A stretch of 64,000 bases of DNA. It comes from Antitrichia curtipendula. Taxonomy: Eukaryota > Streptophyta > Bryopsida > Hypnales > Leucodontaceae. The translations under genes were made by a program, and so were the position numbers. The stretch lies in assembly GCA_951230915.1 (NCBI GenBank), contig OX579637.1:27590001-27654000 (forward strand), written 5' to 3'. This document shows, piece after piece, positions 33,317-44,218 of the stretch. The notes below the pieces were generated by a model. That model was not told the DNA's origin. It did no database searches and was given only the letters and a program-made list of their open reading frames with translations. Each line of letters starts with the position of its first letter. Within the stretch, counting starts at the first letter, position 1.

Positions 33317-34827
33317 GAGTTTTTTAAAAGACAATAGTGTCTTCATGTTTCCAAATGCAATGGTTTTTCACTTTCTCCGGTTTTGAGGCTCAATACCTTG
33401 CATATAAATATGTTATATTCAGCATTAATAAATATTTATTTTGTTCCTTTCATTCTTGTGAAGGATACGATATTACAATTAGGGAATTTCTACCCTTCAA
33501 TGTGTATATAAGACATACCTTCCGGAATGGCAATTGGACATCTTTGGAATTATTGTGTTTTGATTCCATCTTGAAACTACTAACTCCTACATTTCCAACT
33601 CCCGAGGTCATTACACTATCCACAAAACACTCAAAACTATTATTTTTGTTGCATTTCCCTCAAAATATTAAAAAAAATGTTTTTTCAAAATCTAACCGTA
33701 AGATCATGTACTTCACTTGATTTTTATTGCGTGGTAAAAATTTCATGAAGTTTGACCATGTAGATTGAAAGATATTAGCATTCGAAGATGGAACAAAAGG
33801 TTTTTTGAATGCTGTCTTTGCAATTTCAGATTAACTTTGGCCGTGATTTGTGGAAATTTTTGGCACTATTGATTTTGAATTGAAATTTTTTTATATTCAA
33901 GAATCGAGTTGAAAATATAGAAAAAAAATTTGAAGAAAAACATACTTCATTCTCATTCTTTAAAAAATTGGTAAGTAGAAGTGTAGAATTGTCAATTGTA
34001 GAGGTAGGCATGAGATTGAGTAGAGCCTTTAATTGTTAATAATTTAACTATAGAATTAAGAAGTGCCAATTCTAACTAAAGTAACAGGTGTAATGTTATA
34101 ATAAATAATCTACACCTCATGACGGTATTTTCTTACGAAAATAGTGAAAGATGAGTTAAAAAAGACTTCAAAGTGTCACTGAAGTACAAATTCAATATTC
34201 CATAACTACCGTCAAACTAAAACTCTTCATCACTTTCATGTCATTAATCCCCTAAAGGACCAAACTACGTATTTTGGCAACATAGCGATTTTGGAGAGCT
34301 TACTACAAATGGAGTTTTTAATTTTTTTGCTTTGAAATTTTTACACAACATGTGCCCAAGAAGTAGCTTCAAGGTCCAATAATTTTCATAGCTTCTAACT
34401 ACACAGTTTAAAAGTTATGGTATGATATGTTGTTTTCTTTGCTTGGCGAGCAGCTCGGGCAGAAAAAGAAACTTCTTCAAAAATCACTTTGAAGTCACTT
34501 TGAAATCACTTTTGAAAAATTTAAATTTAAAGTGACTTCAAATATTTGAAGTCACTTCAAAGTGACTTCAAAGTGTCACAAAAAAAGTAGCACAAAATCA
34601 TTCATTTAAATAAAAATTGAAAGGAACGAAATAAAATTACACTCACTTGTTTAGATAATAAACGTTTCATATAAGCCAAATTAGTACAAAATAGATTGAG
34701 GCCACAAAGCATGCTACATTGCTACGGATGTCCTCAAGCCTATACCATAATAATCGCATGTGCTAAATAAACACTAATTTGGCAACTATAATACTATATT
34801 GTAATATACTATTATCTAATCTTCATT
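33317..34827. repeat. non-coding spacer with dispersed repeat copy and AAGTCACTT arrays
   Basis: A copy of the dispersed repeat (words TTTGACCATGTAGATTGAAA and GATATTAGCATTC) lies at 33694-33790. At 34485-34585 AAGTCACTT and AAGTGACTT alternate several times and can fold back on each other, for instance AAGTGACTTCAAATATTTGA followed by AGTCACTT. No gene is supported; the open stretch at 33337-33720 does not read like protein. Confidence 0.5.
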
Positions 34828-36466
34828 TCATGCGTGTTGGTCTTCAAGTTCTTTTTCTTTACGTGACTCGCGGTAGCAATCCACGGGTGGTGTCCAAAAT
34901 GTTGGAGCACCACTTAGTCGTTTTACGGCATATGTCACCAAGCGTCGTTGTAGTGGCTCCACCTTGCACAAATCACCCAGTGTTGCTTGAAACGTACCAA
35001 ATGACGTCTGATCAGGAATCATCTCTTCATTTCCACGATCTTTTTTCCACACTTTCATAGCCAATTTTCCTATGGAGTATCCGTCCGTGTGTATACTAAC
35101 ACACGGTGGCTTCACCATGGGATTTGGAGATGATGAAGTTCCGGTCTGTCTAGTCAAGTACATCAACTCTAGAGCCACCCGCCAACGTTTTGCTTGGGTG
35201 GCTTGCAACTTCCTTGAACAATTGAATTGGTAAAGAGAAGGTTTTTTTTTGTTGATGCGGCTACCGATTCCCCAATCACATAGACCAATCCACACGATTC
35301 TTCCATCATCATTTGGAAAGTGGAGCATAATGTTCTCCGATGTGATGTTATTGTGCAATACAGAGCACTGCTGCACTGCATCCACAATGCAAATCATCGT
35401 CCACGCAAGTTCGGTGCGCTTGCGTCTATATGCCATGAGTCATTTGGCTTCTTGCATTGTTTGAGGAGTTGCATGGTAAGCCAACTCCCCAATTTTATCT
35501 AGATCTCGATTCTTCTCATCAAGTGTAAACATAGCGTCGAGAGTACCTCCATTCCACCATTGAGAATAACATTCCATGGTCATGTCATTTATAGCAAAGA
35601 ATTTAATGACCCTTGGATGATGGCATGGACAAACTAATGCCTCAATAGACAACTTCTTCCTTGACTTCTTCAATTGATCAACGTGCAAGGCTGACTTCCC
35701 AGCTAATTCCCTCTTCTCGAGAATGTGTTTTAAATTTTGAAGACAAACCTTGCACATCCTTCCATTCCCCCCTTGTTTGGTATGGCCGGACAAAGGAACC
35801 ACCACCACTCCTCTTTCAAGGAAAACCACTCTTCCTGCAGCCACTTGGCCAAACACCAAGTTCTGACTTCATTGAAACCACGGAGCAGAACGGACATTGT
35901 GTGAAGATAGTGGTCGCATTGCGTCATGCCACCAATACACCTTCTTGTGCAACAAATTCAATGCTTGTTGCTTGGGCGCTACACTCCTTTGAAAGCATTT
36001 TATTTTTTCCGCAACTTGGGCAAGGTTGAAGACACATGTTTGCACTTGTGCATCTAACCAACAAGTGAATTCTTCCTTTGTGCGGTCTTCTAGCCACTCA
36101 TTCCCGCTCATTGTTGTCCAAAACATGTGGTTCAACTTGGCTTTAACGCCTTGTGCTCCACGTGATACGTATATTGTGTTCAATTCTGCAATCGAATACT
36201 ACTCCAAAAAATCCAATGCCACTTCATACAATTTGCACGTTGCAACCTTGCTTGTCCACTTCTCCGGATTTGCGGCTTTGTGCTTCTTCCGTTGTTTTTT
36301 CTTTCCCTTCAACAACTCCCCAACAACCACAACATTGCCTCCTTTTGCCAACTACAGCCTTTGAAACGCAATCTGTTGATTCCGGAGATGGTTCGGAATT
36401 CAATGCCTTTCCAACCCCTATAAACCATGCATCAACCTTCCTCTTTGAGAAATCACGACCAGCCAT
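34828..36466 (-). pseudogene. protein-kinase-like cargo gene (probable pseudokinase)
   Basis: Minus strand, ATG at 36466 (MAGRDFSKRKVDAWFIG). A lysine-rich leader, one frameshift near 36230 and a TAG near 36196 precede a long frame with TGA at 35869 and 35437. N-lobe features: GGNGRMCKV (glycine-rich), HPRVIKFFAI and YSQWWNGGTLDAMF (hinge side). C-lobe: VLHNNITSENIML at the HRDxxxxN site, so the catalytic Asp is Asn, and LCDWGIGSR at the DFG site (DWG). SIHTDGYSIGKLAMKVWKK fits the region after the activation loop. About 545 codons in all. The family is a Ser/Thr-kinase-like fold; lack of the HRD Asp suggests no phosphotransfer even before decay. It faces the transposase gene across a shared element and has its own GACGG block upstream. 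Host-derived capture is an inference. Confidence 0.6.
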
Positions 36467-36663
36467 TGAGACAAAAACAAATAATCAAAATGGGTCAAGG
36501 AATTAGGATTTCGGGTTCTACAATGTGAAAAATCGCCCCCCTTATTCCTAAAATCAGCCTCTAATCAAGCACCCGCACTCCCAAGCAAGGACTGAAACCA
36601 ATCCAGGACAAGAAAGCGCCGTCAAAGCAGGAGAGACTGGTTAAGAAAGTTAATCAAAATTAC

Positions 36664-37160
36664 ACTATATATCCATTTCAAAGGACGAGGAAGCCGTCGT
36701 GGAGCATCCAGGGCCATTGAGGGGACAAGCAGGCCGTCCAAATGACGGACAGGCCGTTGTGAGGTGTCCAGGGCCGTCGAGGGGACAAACATTGCGTCCA
36801 GGGGACGGACAAGCCATCGAGCGGCATCCAGGGCCGTTGAGGGGACGAACAGGCCATCGTGAGGCGTTCAGGGTCGTCGAGAGGACAGACAATGCTTTCA
36901 GAGGACGGACAGGCCGTCATGGGGCGTCCAGGGCCATTGAGGGGATGGACATTGCGTCCAAGGGACGGACAGGCCGTCCAGCGGCGTCCAGGGCCGTCAA
37001 GGGGACGGACATTGCGTCCAGGGGACGGACAATGCGTCCAGGGGACGGACAATGCGTCTAAGGGATGGACAGGCCGTCATAGGGCGTCCAAGATCGTTGA
37101 GAGGACGAACATTGCGTCTAGGGGACAGACAGGCCGTCGAGCGAACGAGAAGGCCGTCAA
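36664..37160 (-). promoter_or_regulatory. GACGG minisatellite and TATA box before the kinase-like gene
   Basis: Some fifteen variants of GGGACGGACAGGCCGTC and GGCGTCCAGGGCCGT follow each other at 36690-37160, with steps near 30 bp. On the minus strand the next signal is GGATATATAGT (complement of 36664-36674), and the ATG lies 198 bp beyond. Open frames on both strands here (Arg/Gly-rich or Pro/Cys-rich) are products of the repeat and not genes. Confidence 0.65.
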
Positions 37161-40100
37161 GCTTGCCATCCAAAATAGTGGAGGAAGCCCCTATTTTGAA
37201 TTAAGGTAAACCAGCCTATTCCCGCCAGCTTCCTATTTCCGACATCTTACTTTTGGCCCTACTACCACCCTGAAACTCATCTAAGTCCATCTATTTTTCT
37301 GACAAAATCAGTTCATTAATTTCAGCTTGGATAACGTGTCTACCATTGATTGGTAAATATCCAAGTACTCATAGATACAATCTATGGCGATAATAGGTTG
37401 TTGATCTGACTTTTATAAATTAATTCATGGGCGGATTTGTAATTTCAGGGCAGTCAACTTCAACAATTCATAGAAATTTCAATTTTCATCAGAAATTTCA
37501 ATTTTCATCAGAAAATTATAATTCCACTTGGGTTTGATTTGTGAAACATGCTTACACCTTTGAAAAATAGGTGACCCCATTGAAGTTGACTCCAACATAG
37601 TCTGATCGCCAATGAGGGTGGTAATAGGCTTGTCTACCTTAATGCTGAATCCTTATTCATAGGATTATTCATTTATCTCGTTTGCCCTTCTCGGACTTGT
37701 CAGGTCTGGGAAGGGATTTGAATTTTGCAATACTACATTAATCTACGGTGGCGGGAATTTTTGGAGTGCTAATTCAATTTTCATGTTTGTTTCAATTATT
37801 GCACAAATAAATACCAATTATTATTTGCACCCTTAAAATTAAAAAGATAATGGAGAATGCATGGTTTGGTCAATTGGTCGCCCTTTATTATGCATCCTTA
37901 AAATAAATAAATAAATTTATGGAATGCATGATTTAATTTCAATTTGTTCTAACACCCTTGAAATCAAAAAAGAAATTGTGGAGTGCATGATTTTATTTCA
38001 ATTTGTTCTAACACCCTTGAAATCAAAAAAGAAATTGTGGAGTGCATGATTTTATTTCAATTTGTTCTATTACCTTTCAAGACCAAAAAAGAAATTGTGG
38101 AGTACATGGTTTGGTGGCCCTTTGTTAAATATGGAATCCCTTCATTGTTATTTTCCTTTTTCTTAATTCAATCCTCTCTTATTTGCTTAAGTTACATACT
38201 TACATAAACTTCCCCGAGATCAAATTGTGAATAGTCACAAAATTGCAACAAAAAGGAGGGTTTAGGGTTTAGGATTTAGCGTTAACTTCAAAACTTAAGT
38301 TGGAGTGGAAGCTAGAGTAGAAGACCTTCATTTTTTTAGTTGGGATCAAAAGTGCAAAACTCGGTTGAAATGTAGACTTTGAATTAAAAAATTTGTAGGT
38401 TGAGGCATTAAATTCAAAGTTTTAAAAAACATATTGAAGACCAAAAAAATTTCATAACAATATGTCAATATCTTTAAAACATTCTTTGATATAGGTAGGT
38501 TTAAAATTTAGCAAAACACTAAATTGTTAGGTGCTCTTACATGAAAGGATGGAATTGAAATACAATAATTCCAAAAGTGAAATTGATCTACAAGAAATTT
38601 GATAATTCATCAGCATTCAAATTTGAGCCCTAGTGCCCTACAAATACTTTTAGGGGTTAAGAGATGCTTTGATTGCCAGAACACATACATTATCCACAAC
38701 TTTCTCATTATGGGTGCAAACAGAATGAAACAAATGTTCACATGTACCTAAAAATATAATATTCTAAGACCAAAATTAAGAAGTTTTGAATTTAATTTTT
38801 TGTGATATTTTCCTATGTTTCTCCCTTTATTTACGTGCAACTGAATAGAATTCCATTTGAATGTTATTTTACAAAGGGCCACCAAACCATGCACACCACA
38901 ATTTTTTTTTGATTTTGAAGGGTGTTAGAACAAATTGAAATAAAATCATGCACTCCACAATTTCTTTTTTGATTCCAAGGGTGTTAGAACAAATTGTTCA
39001 AATAAAGTCATGTACGTCACAATTTCTTTTTTGATTCCAAGGTTGCACATTAAAGGGCCACCAAACCATGCACTCCATAATTTTTTTTTTGATTTTATGG
39101 GTGCAATGTAGTCTTCCCCAAAATGAATCAAGGAAAACTATAAAATATTACCTTTTCTTTTTATGTTTTTTTCTCAAAATGGTACATTGAGTATATTAAC
39201 TCTACATTTTTGTGATTTATATGTTTTTTTGGATACCTTACAAATTATAATGCAACATTTCTAATAGAGTAATGGTAGGATCTTGTACAAGAGTAGTGTA
39301 AGAATTTGTAGACGAAATTTCACAAACATTGACTATGTAGATTGCAAAATATTTGCATTTAATCTCAAAAGTTCCATTGTCCCTACGGAGGCCAAAATGG
39401 GCTTTGGGCAGGCTCTTACGGTCTCAATATTTATCATAACTTACTGCCTTTCTTGTGAAGATAGAAAAAACACTAGCTTTCAATAAATACGATTTTTATT
39501 TCAATCGGAGCCTAGGAGCAAAAGTTATGGCACAAAAAGCCCATTTTTTAGTTTAACGGGCAAAAAAAAACCTTCAAAAAAACTAGAAGTAAAAAATTCT
39601 CCAGATTTGTTTTGTATAGAATATACTTTTATGTAAATGGGAAGCTTTGATTCATGACATTTGGGTTTGTTATGTGAAAGTTACGGACAATCTTATTTTT
39701 TGGGCAATTAGAGCATCTTCTTGAAAAAATAACTTGTTGGATTCATTTTTGACCTCAATTGTCACGATTTTTCCAAAAAAGAAGTTTTACAAGGTTAAGA
39801 TCTCTTGCTAGAAGTCTAGAACAATCCCACCGTTGAAATTAGTGTATTTCAATTCCATCTTAGACAAATTAACAATTTAGATTTTCCTTAAATCTTGAAC
39901 CTAGTTCTACTTAATAATTTTTCAATGAGTGAAATCTAAGTGTGTTTTTTTGGAATTTTTTTTCTTAGACCTTCAACTCAATTCTTTATTATTTAAAATT
40001 AGGATTATTAGTAGAGCAATAATTCTAAGTTATGAAGGTTCAAAGTCCAAAAATGTAGTTGAGCAAGGTGCAGAAAAACTTGTTTCCTCCACCCTAAATG

Positions 40101-40267
40101 CAAATATCTTACAATCTACGCGGTCTTCCACAAATTCTTATACTAGGCTAGTACAAGATCCTACGGTTAGATATGCAAAAAAAAAAATTCTTCAACTTTT
40201 TGTTGTTTGCTATAAAAATGGCCATTTAGAGTGTTTTTTCATGGAAAATAGGCCTTGGGACTTTAGG
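37161..40267. repeat. AT-rich spacer with inverted 60-bp arrays
   Basis: At about 37920-38115 three to four units of 59-60 bp repeat GTGGAGTGCATGATTTTATT and TCAATTTGTTCTAACACCCT. The same unit returns in inverse orientation at about 38875-39100, together with AAAGGGCCACCAAACCATGC, the complement of a word near 37865 and 38105. The two arrays could form a long hairpin with about 750 bp between. A copy of the dispersed repeat lies at 39262-39365 and a reversed one near 40140-40180. No gene is supported. Confidence 0.6.
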
Positions 40268-40652
40268 GTTAATTGGTACCTGGACAGTCATCCCGTCCAG
40301 AGCTAATCCAAGCCATTCGGGGGGACGGACTGTCCATCGAAGTCGACAAGTAGACCCTGAACCGCTAATCCTAGCCTTCAAGCGGACGAGCAAGTCGTCG
40401 ACAGGCAAAAACGCGTCCATCCAACATCCGTCCAAGTTGCGAACGTAGGTATGATGACTTGCCGAACCTTTTGACGGTGCCTCGATCATGTTGACGGCTC
40501 CCCGAAGCTGCAGCGAACCTCAGTCGACAGTTCGACCGTTGATCGTCGGGCCGTCCTACGCACTGGACGGTCTGGATTTGGGCTCTTTATTGTGATTTGA
40601 CGTGAATTACCACCCCCCACCCCTAATTGGGTTGGTAATTAGGGGATATAAG
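40268..40652 (+). promoter_or_regulatory. GACGG/CCGTC block and TATA box before the RING-like gene
   Basis: CCCGTCCAGAG, GGGGGACGGACTGTCC, GCGGACGAGC and CCGTCCTACGCACTGGACGG lie in 40290-40572. GGGGATATAAG at 40642-40652 is a TATA box. The start codon at 40859 is about 210 bp downstream. Layout and spacing equal those before the transposase and kinase-like genes. Confidence 0.65.
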
Positions 40653-41335
40653 TGCTGTTTTGGCAGGCTGTCGACCTTGCTTCTTCTTTTGAGTCGCGCT
40701 ATCCTAGCTTGAGAAAGCTTTGCATTGCAATTCGAGAAGAAGTGTTATACATTTGGCATTTGTTTTGCTACATTTCAGTTGCCTTCACGCAACAAAAGGC
40801 AAAGCAATTTGTCATTGTATTCGCATACAAAACGTGTGGCATTGTGCAAGTATCAAGAATGGATGCAAAGGGTGGAACAAGTTCAGGACATGGAGGTGAA
40901 CCCCCAAGTAAAAAAAAGAAGGGGAATAAGGCAACCTTGGATTGGGGCACGTTCAATGCCCCCCAGATTATGGCAAATCCTGGGTGGATGCAGGTGGATG
41001 ATCCATGGACGAGAGTGACATGTCGGATATATGTAGATTGGGCCCACATCAACCGCCATTGGCCACAGAAATGGTACAAGGTGCACGTGAAATCTGGCGT
41101 GGTAAATTTTGACCAATGCCAACATCTGGCCTTCAAGAAGCGGTTGATTGAAGTGGCATTGGCAATTTGGGGTCAAAGATCAAAAAAAGATGGGACTCTT
41201 TCATTGTGCCAAATGGCATATGCGGAGGTTATTCTTGAGAAGGATGTAGATTGGACAACCTTCTTGTCCAAGAAACGGAATGGTCAATTGCCATATAGAC
41301 CTCGTCACATTCCATCAAATCCTCAAGTGTCATTA

Positions 41336-42498
41336 CACTACTAGAAAAACAGTGCTGAAATTAACAAAACATCAACAAATTTTTGTTGATTTGGGTACTG
41401 CATCGTCCATTTTAACAATTTTTTGTTGATTTTTGTAAAAACTGCCCAAATCAACAAATTTTTTTGTTAATTTGGGTACTGCATTTTCAAATTAACAAAA
41501 ACTCAACACTTTTTTGTTAATTTTGACTAAAAAAATTCTCAAGTAAATTTTTTTATTTGAAAAAATGTGTAAACTATCATAGTTAGTATTCTATAAATAG
41601 TTTATTTATGGAAAAAATAAATAAATCATTCCCAATTTGGTAATTCTTAAAGTCAGCAGACTTCAAAGACCATTTAGGCATAGGAAAACAACTTTTTTCT
41701 AAAAGCTTTGAACTAAGAAAAGTTGCTACATACAAGTATCTTTGATCTCCAAAAATCCGTTTGCAATTCTAAGTCTCCAATCAAAAGTTATGACTAAATT
41801 TCAGAGAGGAGTTCCATTGAATTTTTTTTGACATTATGAAAGACCCTCTCTGAAATTTAGTCATAACTTTTGATTGGAGGCTTAAAATTGCAAACGGATT
41901 TTTGGAGATGAAAGATAATTGTATGTAGCAACTTTTATTAGTTCAAATTTTTTAGAAAAAAGTTATTTTTCTATGCCTAAATGGCCTTTGAAGTCTGCTG
42001 TCTTTAACAAAAAAATGAAAAAAAAAATACTTTAACTAGGTAAAACAAAAAAAAACTCACACATACATGCATGTGTGTGTGGTGCAATGGTTTGAACCTT
42101 GCACCCCAAGAGTGAGGTGCAAGGTTCAAACCTTGCCGGCAACACTAAATGGGGTGCCACGTAGGCAACTGCCACGTGGCCCCCCATTTGGAAGTTGCCA
42201 CGTGGCATTGTCACGTCATGCGTTGCCCGCGTGGCATCTGCCACGTCACGCGCTGCCTGCGTGGCAGTGCCACGTGGCAACTTTTCAGTGGTCGTTTTTT
42301 TGGAAAAAAAATTTGAAAAAAAAAAAAAAAAAAAAAAATTTGAAAAAAAAATTTAGTGCCCAAATTAACAAAAGACTAACAAAAAAATCAACAGTTTTCT
42401 GTTAAAAAGTACCCAAATTAACACGTCCAAATCAACAAAAAAATCAACACTTCTGTGTTGATTTTTGTTGATTTGGGCACTGTTTTTTTCTACTAGTG
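41336..42498. mobile_element. non-autonomous CACTA element (1163 bp)
   Basis: Ends CACTACTAGAAAAACAGTGC (41336-41355) and, reversed, CACTAGTAGAAAAAAACAGT (from 42498); flanked by TTA on both sides (41333-41335, 42499-42501), the 3-bp duplication typical of CACTA. Subterminal AACAAAAAATCAACA repeats occur in both halves. No transposase is encoded. Inside are a long hairpin (41649-42006), a 17-bp inverted repeat (42089-42105 / 42116-42132), and three GCCACGTGGC palindromes (42171, 42197, 42269). Confidence 0.9.
41649..42006. repeat. long hairpin inside the CACTA element
   Basis: The arm 41649-41809 (starting AAAGTCAGCAGACTTCAAAG) is repeated in inverse at 41845-42006 (ending CTTTGAAGTCTGCTGTCTTT), with a loop of about 35 bp. 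Arms of about 160 bp match almost throughout. A transcript across it would form a double-stranded RNA of small-RNA precursor size. Confidence 0.85.
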
Positions 42499-44218
42499 TT
42501 AGATGATTTACAGTATGTGCACGAGAACATGGAAGAAGGAGCTTAGCAACCAAGGATGGAAGTGATGGAGGTAGAGGTTGAGATGGGCACCACCGCAGAT
42601 CTTGACCAACATGATCCAATTGGTGGAATAGAAGGTGTTGGTGAGGAAGTGGTTCGCTTGTGCCAATTAGTCCAAACACTGCAAGCAAAAAAAAAAAAGC
42701 AATACAACAACATGCTGCAGAGTTGGAAGGTCAAAGAGCAAGGATTCAGGCCCTCATGGATGAGAATGTAAGACTCGTCGCACATGAAGCTGACCTTGTA
42801 GCGCGTGAAAGGCGGTTGAGCACAGAAATTCCACCACTCGATGTGGTAGTGGAACGTGCTACGTATGGTGCAGATGAAGACAGGCCAAGCCCGAGCAATA
42901 CGAATGTGTTTACGATGCAGCCTCGAGCAATTTTTTCAAGTGTAGAGGGTGGCACATTGGATGTTATGCGTGCACGCGCTGAGCGAACTGAAGCAGAGGT
43001 TGGAAGTACAAAAGCCAGCATTGAAGAATTAACAAACTCCATGCACGCTTTGGAACTTCGTGCCAACAAAGCTGAGCAAGATGTGGTGGTTCTTACTGCA
43101 GCTCAAACAAACATGGAGAGGACCATGACCAAATTAATTGCTTGGAATATGGTCCAAAATCCTCAGAAGGAACAGACGCTGCTTTTATTGTGCAACTACA
43201 AGTTGGCATGTAGCTTAGCACTGAATGAAGCCCAACAAATGCAACGTGAAGTGAAGAGAATGGCTGCAGAATTCAATGATGGAGGTGAATGTTATTTTGG
43301 CTTGACCTCGAGGCCTCGGGTGCAGGAAATGTTCACTAATGATCTACCTCAGCTAAACGAAAGTTCAAGCATTGATTGGAACCATTCTCCAGCCTTGGAA
43401 TTCTAATATAATACTGAGCGCTAATGGTACGCGGATTTACTTCGTGATGGCACTAAGCCACTAGTATGGCCTGCCGTTCCCGATTTTGTAAAAGATGGAA
43501 CCACATGTATTATATGCCAAGAACCATTTGGCCCCGAAGGTGGATGGAATCTTGGTACGTGCGGACATTTATACCACCCCGTGTGTCTCATTCCCCACAT
43601 GGTCACCAGAAAGAGATGGGCGCAATGCAAGGCTCCATTTCATCCACGACTCTACAAAATGTTTGGCCTCCAAGACCACATGCCTGTACATTACGAGCAT
43701 AACGAAGAAAATTGACCGGGCCTCGCTAATATACGGCACATTGGGGGAAAGACATGACATGGCTTTGGAAGTGGGGACACGACAATGGACACCTCCCCGC
43801 ACAAACGGTCGCGGCCATACATTGGGAGAATGACGCCCACGTGACAGAGGTAATCAAGAGGGTGTTTGGAGGAGGTGATCCAGGGAATCGAATCTACTTT
43901 ACTCAAATGGCCGGTGGACATTGGGACATAGAACGCTCCATTTTTGTGCATGCACCGCATCCAGAGGGCATATTGTTTAACTCTCATGGCACGCCTGTCG
44001 GATTTGAGGGTGAATTGAGTTTTGACGACCAAATGAGTTACATTGAAGACAATACCTTCCTTGAGGCTGCACTCTTGGATGAAATTTATTCCCACCTATA
44101 CAATAGACACGACGATGCCGCACTTCAACTTTTGAGGATTTTGCAATCGAGAGAAGAGTTGCAGAGATTTTTGAGAAATAGCATAGCACGAGGCATTGTA
44201 ATCGAAGGAGTAGAATAG

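Larger units (their letters stand above)
40859..44218 (+). pseudogene. coiled-coil/RING-like cargo gene, split by a CACTA insertion
   Basis: ATG at 40859: MDAKGGTSSGHGG, a lysine stretch, then a tryptophan-rich domain (WTRVTCRIYVDWAHINRHWP, VALAIWGQRSKKDGTLS) of unknown type. The CACTA element 41336-42498 interrupts codons after PSNPQVSL; without it and one TTA copy, the frame continues DDLQYVHENMEEGA to a TAG at 42543 and on. A run of ten A near 42690 marks a frameshift. Then a coiled coil of about 200 residues (GQRARIQALMDENVRLVA, EELTNSMHALELRANKAEQD), two TAA codons, and a RING-H2-like block: CIICQEPF, CGHLYHPVCL, WAQCKAP. The last Cys of the cross-brace is Pro here. A C-terminal region (FVHAPHPEGILFNSHG) ends at TAG 44216. 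RING proteins usually act as ubiquitin ligases; whether this one did is unknown. Seemingly a passenger gene of the hAT element. Confidence 0.55.

Noticed and set aside
36665..37209. Open frames on both strands (Arg/Gly-rich and Pro/Cys-rich)
   Set aside because: They are translations of a GACGG minisatellite with a step near 30 bp and no protein-like composition.
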